Positions 26,220 to 35,486 of a DNA stretch of 64,000 nucleotides are shown here, piece by piece. This DNA comes from Streptomyces sp. NBC_01198 (GTDB lineage: Bacteria > Actinomycetota > Actinomycetes > Streptomycetales > Streptomycetaceae). The stretch spans positions 186,001-250,000 of the forward strand of contig NZ_CP108568.1 in the NCBI RefSeq assembly GCF_036010485.1. The letters run 5' to 3'. Made by a program: the position numbers and the translations under genes. The notes beneath the pieces are model-generated. The model saw only the letters and a program-made list of their open reading frames with translations, searched no databases and was not told the origin of the DNA. How positions within the stretch are numbered: position 1 is the stretch's first letter; every line of letters begins with the position of its first letter.

Positions 26220-26876
26220 GTGACCGACTACGACGTCCTGCGTGTCTTCTGCGGAGCCGACGGACGGCACGGCAACGAACTCGCCGTCGTGCGCGACGGG
26301 TCCGCCGTGCCCGACCCCGGCGAGCGCCAAGTGCTGGCCGGGAAGCTGGGGTTCAGCGAGACCGTCTTCGTCGACGACCCCGAGCGCGGGGCCATCGACA
26401 TCTGGACGCCCGCCCTGCGGCTGCCCTTCGCCGGGCATCCCTGCGTGGGCACCGGCTGGCTGCTCGACCTGCCGGAGCTGGTCACGTCCGCGGGAGTGGT
26501 GGGAGTGCGGCTGGACGGCGAGTTCACCTGGATCGAGGCGATGCCGGCCTGGGCGCCGCCGCGCACCCTGCGGCAGTACGAATCCGCCGAGGAGGTGGAG
26601 GCGCTTGAGGTGCCGCCGCCGGGCGAGTGGATCTACGCCTGGGCGTGGCAGGACAAGGCGGCAGGACGGATCAGGGCCAGGGCCTTCCCCGGCAGGGACG
26701 ACGGGATCGACGAGGACGAGGCCACCGGGGCGGCGGCACTGCTGCTCACCGAGCTTCTCGGCCGCGCGCTGAACATCGCCCAGGGCGCCGGCTCGCAGAT
26801 CATGACCGCACCCCACCCCGACGGCCTGATCGAGGTCGGCGGCCGGGTTCGCCTGGACGGCCAGGAGTCCGCCTGA
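26220..26876 (+). CDS. PhzF-like isomerase/epimerase fold protein
   Basis: A 218-residue protein with PhzF hallmarks: VFCGADGRHGNELAVV at the N terminus, the catalytic glutamate in LGFSETVFV, and LPFAGHPCVGTGWLL. Normal PhzF proteins are about 260-290 residues, so this is a short form, with the second half reduced. PhzF relatives isomerise small acids such as dihydro-hydroxyanthranilate, but most members have unknown substrates. The GTG start places the first conserved strand at once. It stands alone between tetR and the DUF1876 gene. Confidence 0.78.
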   Translation: MTDYDVLRVFCGADGRHGNELAVVRDGSAVPDPGERQVLAGKLGFSETVFVDDPERGAIDIWTPALRLPFAGHPCVGTGWLLDLPELVTSAGVVGVRLDGEFTWIEAMPAWAPPRTLRQYESAEEVEALEVPPPGEWIYAWAWQDKAAGRIRARAFPGRDDGIDEDEATGAAALLLTELLGRALNIAQGAGSQIMTAPHPDGLIEVGGRVRLDGQESA

Positions 26877-26902
26877 CCGGGGCGACTCCCCGGCGGCGAC
26901 GG

Positions 26903-27190
26903 TCAGCGGGCGTGCTGCGACCGGGCGTTGGCCGCCGCGTCCGTGGTGGCCTCGTGGAGGAGCTGCCGGCCCAGTTCGAGCAGGGCGCGGCCGGCGGCGT
27001 ACTCGTCGCCGATGGCGGGCGCGGGCGGGTCCTCGGGATTGCGCTGCGCGGTGGTGCGAGTGCGCAGGGTGCGGTCACCGGTGTCCAGGGCGGCCTTCAC
27101 CGTGGTGTCGTCCTGGCTCTCCTCGGCGATCTCCAGATGCAGCGTCCAGGTCTTGGTGCGCGGCTGCGCCGCGGTGTGCTGCTTCATCAC
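26903..27190 (-). CDS. DUF1876 (dsRBD-like fold) protein
   Basis: A 95-residue protein with the DUF1876 pattern: KTWTLHLEIAEESQDDTTVKAAL, then an RTRT strand, then NPEDPPAPAIGDEYAAGRALLELGRQLLHEATTD. Small actinomycete proteins of this family adopt a double-stranded RNA-binding-like fold, but no function is known. Two adjacent ATG codons could start it. It is divergent from the alkylsulfatase gene and convergent with the PhzF-like gene. Confidence 0.8.
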   Translation of the reverse strand: MMKQHTAAQPRTKTWTLHLEIAEESQDDTTVKAALDTGDRTLRTRTTAQRNPEDPPAPAIGDEYAAGRALLELGRQLLHEATTDAAANARSQHAR

Positions 27191-27447
27191 GAGCCGTCCG
27201 TTCCCTCACGCGCGTCGGGCCGGGTGCCTGACCGCGGCACACGCTGCCGCGCATGCTCACCCCCGGCACACCTCGGCCTCCTTGCACCTGGGCGCCTGCC
27301 CGGCCCCGGCGGTCACAAACCGGTGCATTCCGACCCTCACCCGCGTCGGCACGACATCCGCCCGGGTCGGCGCCCGCACGCGCGAAGCCCCGAGACACCG
27401 GCGGAGCAAAGCGGGGCAAACTCCCCGCACCGTCATACCCTTCCGGC

Positions 27448-29271
27448 ATGACGGAACTCGCCTTCGACGACACGCAGGACTTCGAGAACGCCGACCGCGG
27501 ATTCGTCGCCGCGCCGGCCGCGCCCCTGGTGACCGACGCCGACGGCACCGTCGTGTGGGACGCGCAGGCGTACGGCTTCCTCGACGCCGACTGTCCGCCC
27601 ACCGCCCATCCGAGCCTGTGGCGGCAGGGCAGGCTGTGCGCGCGCACGGGTCTGTACGAGGTCACGACGGGGATCTACCAGGTGCGGGGTCTCGACCTGT
27701 CCAACATGACGCTGGTCGAGGGCGACCAGGGTGTCATCGTCATCGACCCGCTGATCTCGGTGGAGACCGCGGCGGCCGCCCTGGCGCTGTACCAGGAGCA
27801 CCGCGGGCCGCGCCCGGTGACCGGCCTGATCTACACGCACTCGCACGGCGACCACTTCGGCGGCTCCCGCGCGATCGTCCCGCACGGCGACGGTGGCGGG
27901 ATCCCGGTGCTGGCCCCCGCCGACTTCCTCGAACACGCGGTGGCGGAGAACGTCTACGCGGGCGGCGCGATGTCGCGGCGCGCGGTCTACATGTACGGCA
28001 CCGAGCTGCCCAAGGGTCCCGCGGGGCAGATCGGGGTCGGTCTTGGCACCACCACCTCCACCGGCACCATCAGCCTCGTGCCGCCGACCATCGACGTCAA
28101 CCACACCGGGCAGGAGGAGACGATCGACGGGGTCAGGATCATCTTCCAGCTGACCCCCGGCACCGAGGCCCCCGCCGAGATGAACATCCTCTTCCCCGGC
28201 CATCGGGCGCTGTGCGTGGCGGAGAACGCCACCCACACCCTGCACAACATCCTGACGCTGCGCGGCGCGGTCGTCCGCGACCCGCGCGTCTGGGCGCACT
28301 ACCTCAACGAGACGTTGCAGTTCTTCGCCGGCCAGGCCGACGTCGCCTTCGCCTCGCACCACTGGCCGACCTGGGGGGAGCGGGAGATCGCCTGCTTCCT
28401 GAGCGACCAGCGGGACCTGTACGCCTACCTGCACGACCAGACGCTGCGGCTGCTCAACCGCGGCCTGACCGGGCCGGAGATCGCCGAGGAGATGGTGCTG
28501 CCCCCGGCGCTGGAACGCACCTGGTCCGCCCGCGGCTACTACGGCTCGGTGTCCCACAACGTCAAGGCGGTCTACCAGCGTTACATGGGATGGTTCGACG
28601 GGAATCCCGCCCACCTGTGGGAGCACCCGCCGGTCGAGACGGCCAGGCGCTACACCGCCGACTACGGCGGCATCCGGGCCATCACCGCCCGCGGCCTGGA
28701 ATACGCCGCCGTCGACGACCTGCGCTTCGCGGCCACCCTCCTGAACCACGCGGTCTTCGCCCACCCCGACGACATGGCCGCGCGGGAGGCCCTCGCGTCC
28801 GTCTACGAGCGGCTCGCACACGGCGCGGAGAACGGCACCTGGCGCAACTTCTACCTCACCGGGGCGATGGAGCTGCGCGGCACCCTGGCAAGGGTCTCGG
28901 TGGACATGGGCAACCCGGAGATGGCGATGGCGCTGACCGTGGGCCAGCTGATCGACTCCCTCGCCGTCCGGGTCGACGGCCCGCGCGCCTGGGACGCCGA
29001 CCTGACGATCGACTGGGAGCTCACCGACGAGCGGACCACCTGGCGGCTGAACCTGTCCAACGGCGCCCTGACCCACCACACCGTCGAGGCCTTCCGCCCC
29101 CGGCCCCACCCCGCCGACCTGGTGATGAGCCTGACCAAGCCGCAGCTGCTCGCCGCACTCGCCGGGCAGGGCCTGGACGGTGTCGCCACCGACGGCGACC
29201 CGGCGGTGCTGGCCCGCCTGCTGGCCCTCCTCGACAGCCCCGACCCGGACTTCCCGATCGTCACCCCCTGA
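27448..29271 (+). CDS. alkyl sulfatase, metallo-beta-lactamase fold (SdsA/Yjcs type)
   Basis: A 607-residue type III alkylsulfatase. The zinc-binding motif THSHGDHFGG is at 130-139, followed by VAENATHTLHN and ASHHWPTWG, then the dimerisation domain and a C-terminal SCP2-like lipid-binding domain (from about 480). It hydrolyses primary or secondary alkyl sulfates such as SDS to alcohol and sulfate. The ATG (MTELAFDD) matches the family N terminus. Unlike several Gram-negative homologues there is no signal peptide, so it would act inside the cell. A 20-bp terminator follows. Confidence 0.9.
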   Translation: MTELAFDDTQDFENADRGFVAAPAAPLVTDADGTVVWDAQAYGFLDADCPPTAHPSLWRQGRLCARTGLYEVTTGIYQVRGLDLSNMTLVEGDQGVIVIDPLISVETAAAALALYQEHRGPRPVTGLIYTHSHGDHFGGSRAIVPHGDGGGIPVLAPADFLEHAVAENVYAGGAMSRRAVYMYGTELPKGPAGQIGVGLGTTTSTGTISLVPPTIDVNHTGQEETIDGVRIIFQLTPGTEAPAEMNILFPGHRALCVAENATHTLHNILTLRGAVVRDPRVWAHYLNETLQFFAGQADVAFASHHWPTWGEREIACFLSDQRDLYAYLHDQTLRLLNRGLTGPEIAEEMVLPPALERTWSARGYYGSVSHNVKAVYQRYMGWFDGNPAHLWEHPPVETARRYTADYGGIRAITARGLEYAAVDDLRFAATLLNHAVFAHPDDMAAREALASVYERLAHGAENGTWRNFYLTGAMELRGTLARVSVDMGNPEMAMALTVGQLIDSLAVRVDGPRAWDADLTIDWELTDERTTWRLNLSNGALTHHTVEAFRPRPHPADLVMSLTKPQLLAALAGQGLDGVATDGDPAVLARLLALLDSPDPDFPIVTP

Positions 29272-29302
29272 CGGCGGGCGCCGGCGGCGGCACGGCGGGA
29301 TG

Positions 29303-29346
29303 CGTGAAGGGTCCTCGCGGGCGGTCGCCCGCGAGGACCCTTCACG
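29303..29346. terminator. 20-bp perfect bidirectional hairpin
   Basis: CGTGAAGGGTCCTCGCGGGC pairs perfectly with its complement ending at 29346, with a GGTC tetraloop. It lies between the end of the alkylsulfatase gene and the end of the minus-strand cyclophilin gene. Confidence 0.82.
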
Positions 29347-29383
29347 TGGTGCGGAACGCCGGACGGCGGGTCCGCGCTGCTTG

Positions 29384-29872
29384 TCAGACGGTGCCGGAGG
29401 AGGTGATGACGACCTTCGAGGACGGCTTGCCACTGCGGGAGCCCTTGCCCTCGATCAGCTTGACGAGCTCCTCGCCCTCGACGACCTCGCCGAAGACGAC
29501 ATGCTTGCCGTCGAGCCAGTTGGTGACGACGGTGGTGATGAAGAACTGCGAACCGTTGGAGTTCGGCCCGGCGTTCGCCATCGACAGCAGGAACGGCCGG
29601 TCGTGCTTGAGCTGGAAGTTCTCGTCCTTGAACTTGGCACCGTAGATGCTCTTGCCGCCGCGCCCGTCACCGGAGGTGAAGTCGCCGCCCTGGAGCATGA
29701 ACTCCGGGATGATCCGGTGGAAGCCGGAGCCCGCGTAGCCGAAGCCGTGCTCACCGGTGGCCAGCTCACGGAAGTTCCTGGCCGTCTCGGGCACCACGTC
29801 GTCGAACAGCCGGAAGACGATACGTCCGGCCGGGGCATCGTCGACGGAGATGTCGAAGTACACATTGTCCAT
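29384..29872 (-). CDS. peptidyl-prolyl cis-trans isomerase, cyclophilin type
   Basis: A 162-residue single-domain cyclophilin with conserved [32 protein letters not shown] and [13 protein letters not shown], covering the active-site Arg, Phe, Gln and Trp positions. It catalyses proline isomerisation in cytosolic protein folding. The ATG giving MDNVYF is preceded by AAGGA at eight bases; an ATG nine bases upstream (MGSMDN) is possible. No signal peptide. Usual length for bacterial PpiA/PpiB. Confidence 0.93.
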   Translation of the reverse strand: MDNVYFDISVDDAPAGRIVFRLFDDVVPETARNFRELATGEHGFGYAGSGFHRIIPEFMLQGGDFTSGDGRGGKSIYGAKFKDENFQLKHDRPFLLSMANAGPNSNGSQFFITTVVTNWLDGKHVVFGEVVEGEELVKLIEGKGSRSGKPSSKVVITSSGTV

Positions 29873-30010
29873 GGACCCCATCCTTGCATCCCGGGGTGCG
29901 TGGCCTGCGCGTCGGGGCGGCTTCCCGGCCGTGTCAGGCCGCTGCGCGCCCCGCGCGGGCCGCGACACCGCGGGCGTGGGACGGGCGCGGCGGCTGGGCA
30001 GGATGAGGGC

Positions 30011-30952
30011 ATGACCGACTTCCTGGTGATCGGCGAATCCGTCGCCGACATCGTCCGCACCCCCGGCAACCCCGACGTGCCGCACCCCGGTGGCAGCCCC
30101 GCCAACGTCGCTTACGGGCTGGCCCGGCTGGGCCGCAGGACGGCGCTGCTCACCCAGCTCGGGCAGGACGAGGCCGGGCGGCTGATCGGCGGGCATCTGG
30201 CCGGCGCCGGGGTGGAGTTGCTGAGCGACGGGCAGCAGGGCGTGGCCACCCCGACCGCGGTGGTGACGCTCGACGGGCGCGGCGCGGCCTCGTACGACTT
30301 CGACATCGGCTGGACGCTGCGGCCGGTGGACGTGCCCGCGGGGCCACGGCACGTGCACCTCGGCTCGATCGCCGCGGTGCGGGCGCCGGGCGCGGCGGCG
30401 GTGCTCGACCTGGCGGCGCGGCTGCGGGCGACGGCGACGGTCAGCTACGACCCGAACATGCGGCCGGCGCTGCTGGGCGCGCGGGCCGGGACGCTGGTCC
30501 AGGTGGAGCGGTGCGTGGCGCTGAGCGATCTGGTCAAGGCCAGCGACGAGGACCTGGCCTGGCTGTACCCGGGCGAGCCGCCCGGCGAGGTGGCGCGCCG
30601 CTGGCTCGGACTCGGCCCGGCCGCCGTCTTCGTGACGCTCGGCGCGGACGGGGCCCTCGCCGTCACCCGCGCGGGGCGGGTGACGGGAGCGCCGGTGCGG
30701 GTCGAGGTGGCCGACACGGTGGGGGCGGGCGACGCCTTCATGTCCGCCGCGCTCGACACGATGGCCACGCGAGGGCTGACCGGAGCCGCGGCCCGGTCCG
30801 CTCTCCCGGCGGCCCTCGACGGTCCCGCGCTCGCCCGGATACTGCACCGGGCGGGCACGGCCGCGGCACTGACCGTGGCCAGGGCCGGGGCGAACCCCCC
30901 GGACACCGCGGAGCTGGCGGCCGCGCTCGCGGTGCCCGGCCCGGTCGGGTAG
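30011..30952 (+). CDS. PfkB family carbohydrate kinase
   Basis: A 313-residue ribokinase-fold kinase. PfkB signature 1 is in [15 protein letters not shown] at about 27-41 and signature 2 with the catalytic Asp is [11 protein letters not shown] near 236-246. Substrate is probably a sugar such as fructose or ribose, phosphorylated with ATP in the cytosol. The ATG places the first strand [10 protein letters not shown] directly. It is divergent from the cyclophilin and convergent with the baeRF3 gene. It has no sugar transporter next to it to define the sugar. Confidence 0.9.
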   Translation: MTDFLVIGESVADIVRTPGNPDVPHPGGSPANVAYGLARLGRRTALLTQLGQDEAGRLIGGHLAGAGVELLSDGQQGVATPTAVVTLDGRGAASYDFDIGWTLRPVDVPAGPRHVHLGSIAAVRAPGAAAVLDLAARLRATATVSYDPNMRPALLGARAGTLVQVERCVALSDLVKASDEDLAWLYPGEPPGEVARRWLGLGPAAVFVTLGADGALAVTRAGRVTGAPVRVEVADTVGAGDAFMSAALDTMATRGLTGAAARSALPAALDGPALARILHRAGTAAALTVARAGANPPDTAELAAALAVPGPVG

Positions 30953-30987
30953 GCCCTGCCGGGGCGGGCAGCGCTGGGACGCCGGCG

Positions 30988-32175
30988 TCAGTACCGCAGG
31001 ACGGCGGCGACGCCGCCGGGTGCGAGGAGCGTGCCGTCGGGCACGAACAGCACCTGGGAGTCGGCCTCCACCGCGTTCTCCACCAGTTGCTCGACGATGT
31101 CGGTGGCCACACCGGCGTCGTGCGGGGGCGGTTCGACGTCCGGGACCGGGTCCGGCAGCGTCACCGTCACCCCTCCCGGGTAGGGGAGGACGTCCAGCGT
31201 CCTGCCGTCCCCGGAGATCCGGCCCGCCACCATCAGGCCCTCCTCCACCAGCAGCCGCCGCACCCGCTTGTCGGCGGTCGCGGTCCACACGTCGGCGGGG
31301 CCGCCGGCGTACTTCTGCCGCGGGCGCGCCGCGTCCAGCTCCTCGACGGCCTCGGCGACCTGCCGGGCTCGGAAGTCCGCGAGCACCGGTGCGAGCCGCC
31401 TGGCCAGATCGGGCTTGGGGTCCTTGTCCATACCGGTCAGCGCCAGCGTCCCGGCGAGGCGGTCCCCGGCGCCGGTCAGGCCCATGAAGAGCGCGAGCGT
31501 CTTCTCGCCGCCGATGACGAACAGCGGGATCCCGTTGTTCTCCTTGAGCGCCAGATTCAGCCGCGTGTCGACGGTCCGCAGATACTGCTTGACCCGCTCG
31601 TCATGGCCCTCGTAAGGGGGCGAATGCGGAATCGGACCGGGAATCGAGTCCTCGGGCGAGGGAATCCGCGGTGGGTCGGGAAATCCGTAGCGCGTCACCT
31701 CGGCCAGGTCCCCTGCCGAGCCGTGGTAGAGGCGGGATATCTCCTGGTCCAGTACGAGCACCAGATACGGCCGGGAACGCTGCTCGGCGGCGACCGCGTA
31801 ACGGGTCAGGAATTCCGTGGCGAATTCCACTCGCGGCTCGACGGCCGGCGAGGTCAGCTGCCAGACCCGGATCGGCTCTCCGGCCGCGATATGGACCACC
31901 AGCGCGTCGGCGGGGTGAAAGGGGAATCCCGCCCCCTCGATCGCGTCGGGATCCAGCAGGCGGTCCCGCAGTTCGAGCTTCGCCTGCCGCGGGACGTCGG
32001 AGTCCTCGGCCAGCTGCCGTTTGGCCTGGGTGGCCAGGTCGCGGAGCAGGATGCGGTCCCCTTCGCCGAACGGCTGGTCGGGATCGGTCGGCATGGCCAG
32101 CGTGATCGCGGGATACGGCCGCGGTGCACGCAGTTCGGCCAGGACCTCGGGCGTCAGATCGTACGTATCAGCCAT
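30988..32175 (-). CDS. baeRF3 domain protein (archaeo-eukaryotic release factor-like)
   Basis: A 395-residue protein matching the bacterial family of archaeo-eukaryotic release factor-like proteins, type 3: N-terminal [16 protein letters not shown], then [16 protein letters not shown], and a C-terminal L7Ae-like part with [21 protein letters not shown]. These relatives are thought to act on ribosomes or stress granule-like translation states, but no bacterial member is well characterised. It lies with three small genes whose products are charged and probably stress-related, by inference only. Confidence 0.75.
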   Translation of the reverse strand: MADTYDLTPEVLAELRAPRPYPAITLAMPTDPDQPFGEGDRILLRDLATQAKRQLAEDSDVPRQAKLELRDRLLDPDAIEGAGFPFHPADALVVHIAAGEPIRVWQLTSPAVEPRVEFATEFLTRYAVAAEQRSRPYLVLVLDQEISRLYHGSAGDLAEVTRYGFPDPPRIPSPEDSIPGPIPHSPPYEGHDERVKQYLRTVDTRLNLALKENNGIPLFVIGGEKTLALFMGLTGAGDRLAGTLALTGMDKDPKPDLARRLAPVLADFRARQVAEAVEELDAARPRQKYAGGPADVWTATADKRVRRLLVEEGLMVAGRISGDGRTLDVLPYPGGVTVTLPDPVPDVEPPPHDAGVATDIVEQLVENAVEADSQVLFVPDGTLLAPGGVAAVLRY

Positions 32176-32223
32176 GCCACCCTCACTGTGGTTGCGGCGA
32201 TGTGCGTGTGACGACGCGGGCGG

Positions 32224-32400
32224 TCACGGGACCCAGTGGCCGCTCTGCCGGCGGTGGTCGTGCGGCTGGTGGCGCTTGGGGAGGAGGGGGTCCTTGCGCC
32301 GCTGATCCGTATAGGGAATCTGGGTGTGGTAATACAGCAGTTTTCCCTGTCCTCGCGCGGCCAGGCCGTGGTGGCCCTTGGCCGGGGAGTTCTTACTCAT
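32224..32400 (-). CDS. 58-residue basic, histidine-rich small protein
   Basis: An ATG at 32398-32400 opens a 58-codon frame: MSKNSPAKGHHGLAARG, then QGKLLYYHTQIPYTDQRRKD, PLLPKRHQPHDHRRQSGHWVP. It is basic and histidine-rich, without membrane segment. AAAGGC sits just before the ATG. It lies between the baeRF3 gene (48 bases on, same strand) and a divergent small gene. The composition is protein-like rather than GC shadow (Tyr, Lys, Gln, Ile). No function is recognised. Confidence 0.65.
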   Translation of the reverse strand: MSKNSPAKGHHGLAARGQGKLLYYHTQIPYTDQRRKDPLLPKRHQPHDHRRQSGHWVP

Positions 32401-32671
32401 GCCTTTCAGCTCCCCTCGCGTACGGAAAGCCCGGAGCGGGGCTGCCCATTCGTAGCATCAACGCTACGCCGTACCCGCGAAGGAGGCGACTGGGCCGTCC
32501 GGGTGAGCGCGGCCCCGCTTGCGACCCGGGGGCCGAGGCGTTTCAGTGGAGGGTGGCGCCCCTTTCCGGTATGTGTCCCCCTCGGACGGCTGCTGAGCGA
32601 GTCGGCGCGCGAACTGACATTCGGCGACGAGGACCGCGCGGGGCAGACTCCCACGACGAGGAGACGTAGCC

Positions 32672-32854
32672 ATGGCACACCACCACAAGTCCAACAAGAC
32701 CGTCGAGGGCAACCCCGACTCGGGACACTCGCGCGGCATGCCGGAGCGCCCCGAGGACCAGGAGCTGGAGGACCGTACCGAGGAGGACCGGGAGGAGCTG
32801 GGCCTGCCCCCGGAACCGGGGTCCTCACGGACCGGCACGGACTCCGACACGTAG
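32672..32854 (+). CDS. 60-residue acidic hydrophilic small protein
   Basis: MAHHHKSNKTVEGNPDSGHS opens a fully hydrophilic, probably disordered 60-residue protein with an acidic centre (PERPEDQELEDRTEEDREELG) and a Ser/Thr-rich end. It has no hydrophobic core or known domain. The ATG is preceded by GAGGAGACGTAGCC, a strong ribosome site, which supports translation. Another small gene follows after 27 bases. It may be a stress-induced disordered protein; that is inference. Confidence 0.7.
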   Translation: MAHHHKSNKTVEGNPDSGHSRGMPERPEDQELEDRTEEDREELGLPPEPGSSRTGTDSDT

Positions 32855-32881
32855 TAGCGGCCCCCGGCTGGAGGTGCACCG

Positions 32882-33049
32882 ATGGTGAACAACGATCACA
32901 ACATCGCCGCGTGGAGCGAGCGGCTGGTGCGCGAGGCACCCGCGCTGACGCCCGCGCAGGCCCGCGAGTTCGTGCACGACCTGTACTTCGCCGCGCAGCG
33001 GGCGCTGGACAAGGAGTGCTGGGAAGCCGACTTCGTCCGCGAGGAGTAG
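32882..33049 (+). CDS. 55-residue small helical protein
   Basis: An ATG with a very good ribosome site (GGAGGTGCACCG) starts MVNNDHNIAAWSERLVREAP, continuing ALTPAQAREFVHDLYFAAQR and ALDKECWEADFVREE. It reads as two amphipathic helices, with one cysteine. It follows the acidic small gene at 27 bases and probably shares its transcript. No family is recognised. Two perfect tandem hairpins come directly after the stop. Confidence 0.7.
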   Translation: MVNNDHNIAAWSERLVREAPALTPAQAREFVHDLYFAAQRALDKECWEADFVREE

Positions 33050-33050
33050 A

Positions 33051-33106
33051 ACGCCTCGCGGCCCGCACGGCGCGGCGGGTGCCGCGCCGTGCGGGCCGCG
33101 AGGCGT
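33051..33106. terminator. 26-bp perfect hairpin, first of a tandem pair
   Basis: The arms 33051-33076 and 33081-33106 are exactly complementary over 26 bases with a GGGT loop, starting two bases after the small gene's stop. A very strong terminator candidate. Confidence 0.82.
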
Positions 33107-33116
33107 GCGCGGAAGG

Positions 33117-33156
33117 CCGTCGGCCGGGCGCGGCGGGTGCCGCGCCCGGCCGACGG
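33117..33156. terminator. 18-bp perfect hairpin, second of a tandem pair
   Basis: Arms 33117-33134 and 33139-33156 are exactly complementary with the same GGGT loop as the preceding hairpin; the inner core GGCGCGGC-GGGT-GCCGCGCC is shared by both. It ends four bases before the stop of the minus-strand gene, so it serves that gene. Confidence 0.82.
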
Positions 33157-33160
33157 GCGG

Positions 33161-34006
33161 TCAGCTGCCGTAGCCCGCGGGATCGCGTGGGTAGTGCGGC
33201 TGGTCGGGCTGGTGGGGACGCTGGCGGGAGGTGGCCCGGATCGGGCCGCGGGCCAGCCGGTGGGCACCCAGGGCGACCAGCACGGCGAGCAGCCCGCCGC
33301 CACCGGTCCACAGCCAGCGGGGGGACCACCAGGTGCCCGCCCAGCCGTCGGCGGGGGCGACGTCCGGGGCGTTGGCAGAGACCACCGGGGCGACGGAGCC
33401 GTCGACCGCGTCGCGGCCCGCGGTGCCGTGCGAGGTGGCCGTGACCGCCGCGCGCACCGGCTGGCCGAGGTCGGCCTCCGGCACGCTCAGCGCGGTGAGC
33501 CGCAGGTAATAAGCGCCGCGCAGCGGGTCGTTGGACCAGGTGTCGGCATACGCGCGCACCGGCCGCAGGGTGCACGCCAGTTCCACGGTCGCCGCGTCGG
33601 CCGCGGCCGTACGCGTCTGGGCGCCGTAGCGGCACGGCTGGCGGCGGCGCAGGCCGTCGTAGACGTCCAGCTGCCAGGTCGAGGCGCCGTGCTTGGCGGC
33701 GGCCCCGCTGCCCGAGCCGAAGGTGACGGTGGCCTTCACCGTGACGTTCTGCCCGGTGTCCGCGGGCACCACCCAGTACAGGTAGTCGCCTGCCGAGGCG
33801 CTGGCAGTGGCCTGCTGGCCCTGCTTGATCACCGTGGCGGTCAGGAAGTTGGTGCCCGCCTCGGTGGGCGGCCCGTCGGTGCCCGCGGTGCTGGTCGCGG
33901 TGGGCGTGGCGGTCGGGGTGTCGTCGGCCGTGGCCTGGCCGGTCAGTGCGGTGAGCGCGGTGGCCGCGAGCAGCCCCGCGGCGGCCAGGCGTCGTGCGGT
34001 GCGCAT
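33161..34006 (-). CDS. secreted/membrane-anchored protein coupled to VWA gene
   Basis: A 281-residue protein with signal peptide (MRTARRLAAAGLLAATALTA...QATADD), a Thr/Pro-rich stretch, an extracytoplasmic beta-rich domain (TNFLTATVIKQGQQATASAS, DYLYWVVPADTGQNVTVKATV), one C-terminal transmembrane helix near 236-252 (WTGGGGLLAVLVALGAHRLA) and a short basic cytoplasmic tail. The ATG overlaps the stop of the upstream VWA gene as TGATG, so translation is coupled. It probably forms a complex with the VWA protein at the outer face of the membrane. Function unknown. Confidence 0.8.
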   Translation of the reverse strand: MRTARRLAAAGLLAATALTALTGQATADDTPTATPTATSTAGTDGPPTEAGTNFLTATVIKQGQQATASASAGDYLYWVVPADTGQNVTVKATVTFGSGSGAAAKHGASTWQLDVYDGLRRRQPCRYGAQTRTAAADAATVELACTLRPVRAYADTWSNDPLRGAYYLRLTALSVPEADLGQPVRAAVTATSHGTAGRDAVDGSVAPVVSANAPDVAPADGWAGTWWSPRWLWTGGGGLLAVLVALGAHRLARGPIRATSRQRPHQPDQPHYPRDPAGYGS

Positions 34007-35268
34007 CAGGAAGCCCTCCCGGAGTTCATCCGCCAGCGGGCGGCCCAGCCGGTCAGCAGACCGGCCACGGCGCCGGTGACGGCCAGCAGTCCCAGCAGCC
34101 ACCAGCCGCGCCCGAGGCCGTAGAAGGCCACGTCGGACGGCTGGTCGGGGCTGTGCACCAGGTCGATGGACAGCTCGACCGGCAGGCCGGGGGTGGTCTT
34201 GACGGAGGCCGGCGCGGAGAAGGAGTTGCCGACCTGGAGGCACACGGTCTCCGCGGGGGTGTCGGAGTCGGCCTTCGGCTTGGGGTAGCGGATGCCGGCC
34301 GAGATGACGTCGGTACGCCCGGTGCCGCCCTCGTCGTCGCGGACGATCTCCCGGCCGTGCACGGTGACGCCGCGCAGCAGGACGCCGTAGCCCGCGTTGA
34401 CGGCCCGGTCGTCACTGATGCTCACCGCGGCCCGCAGCTCCTGCCCGGGGCGTACGTCGACGCGGTACCAGCGGTTCTCCGAGAAGGTCTCCCGGTCGGA
34501 GTACAGGCCCGGCTTGAGGGCCGGGGCGCCGGCGCAGTCCGCTGCGCCCTGGGTGGCCACCGGGGTGGCGACCGGGTCGGTGCTGCGGTTGACCAGCTGC
34601 TGCACCTTGGTGGTGAGCTGCGCCCGGTGCTGGACGGTGGTGTAGGTGCCGCCGGTGGCCTCGGCGATGCAGCTGAGCTGGTTGCGGGTGGTCGAGTTGG
34701 GGATCAGGCCGAGCGTGTCGATGACCAGGTGGATGCCCTGGGCGGCGATGTCGCGGGCGACGTCGCAGGGGTTGGCGTTGCAGGTGTCCTCGCCGTCGGT
34801 GATCAGCACCATCCGGCGGGTGCCGTCGCCGCCCGCCTTGAGGTCGTCGGCGGCCGCGAGCAGGGCGGGGCCGATCGGGGTCCAGCCGGTGGGGGCGAGG
34901 GTCGCCACCGCGGTCTTGGCCTCGGTGCGGTTCAGCGGACCGACCGGGTAGAGCTGCCGGGTGTCCTTGCACCCGGTTTTGCGGTCGTTGCCCGGGTAGT
35001 CCGCACCGAGGGTGCGTATGCCCAGGTTGACGTTCGGCGGCGTCGAGTCGAGGACGTCGTCGAAGGCCTGCTTGGCGGCGGACATCCGGCTCTGCCCGTC
35101 GATGTCCTTGGCCCGCATGGAGCCGCTGACGTCGAGGACGAGTTCGACCTTCGGTGAGGGTTGCGTCGCGGGTTCGTCCGCGGCGGCGCTCGCGGGCAGC
35201 AGCCCGCAGGCGAGGGTGGCCAGCAGGCCACCGGCCATTCCCGTGGCCACGAGTCTTCTCATGATCAT
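34006..35268 (-). CDS. secreted VWA domain protein with C-terminal membrane anchor
   Basis: A 420-residue protein with signal peptide, a von Willebrand A domain with intact MIDAS residues (DVSGSM at 46-51, the Thr in PTGWTPIG, and TDGED) and a beta-rich second half resembling its coupled neighbour (YRVDVRPGQELRAAVSISDD), then a transmembrane helix near the C terminus (WWLLGLLAVTGAVAGLLTGWA). VWA domains bind ligands through a metal. The start could be 35268 (MIMRRL), 35262 or 35301; none has a clear ribosome site. It heads a two-gene unit. Confidence 0.82.
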   Translation of the reverse strand: MIMRRLVATGMAGGLLATLACGLLPASAAADEPATQPSPKVELVLDVSGSMRAKDIDGQSRMSAAKQAFDDVLDSTPPNVNLGIRTLGADYPGNDRKTGCKDTRQLYPVGPLNRTEAKTAVATLAPTGWTPIGPALLAAADDLKAGGDGTRRMVLITDGEDTCNANPCDVARDIAAQGIHLVIDTLGLIPNSTTRNQLSCIAEATGGTYTTVQHRAQLTTKVQQLVNRSTDPVATPVATQGAADCAGAPALKPGLYSDRETFSENRWYRVDVRPGQELRAAVSISDDRAVNAGYGVLLRGVTVHGREIVRDDEGGTGRTDVISAGIRYPKPKADSDTPAETVCLQVGNSFSAPASVKTTPGLPVELSIDLVHSPDQPSDVAFYGLGRGWWLLGLLAVTGAVAGLLTGWAARWRMNSGRAS

Positions 35269-35486
35269 CGGAGGATCGTAGTGAAGGTCCGGCCCATTCA
35301 TGAAGTCGGCTGGTCAGCGGGGCGGGTTGAGGCGTGTGCCGGCCGACTGCGGTGCGCGCTGCCGGACTTGGCGAAGTCTTTACAACCCCGCCGGCGGCTG
35401 TGTCGTCTCTGCTCGCGACTCCCGGCACACCCGGATCCGCGCCCGCTCCCGGGCGCGCGGGCCGCCGGAGAAACGAGGGACGGGAC

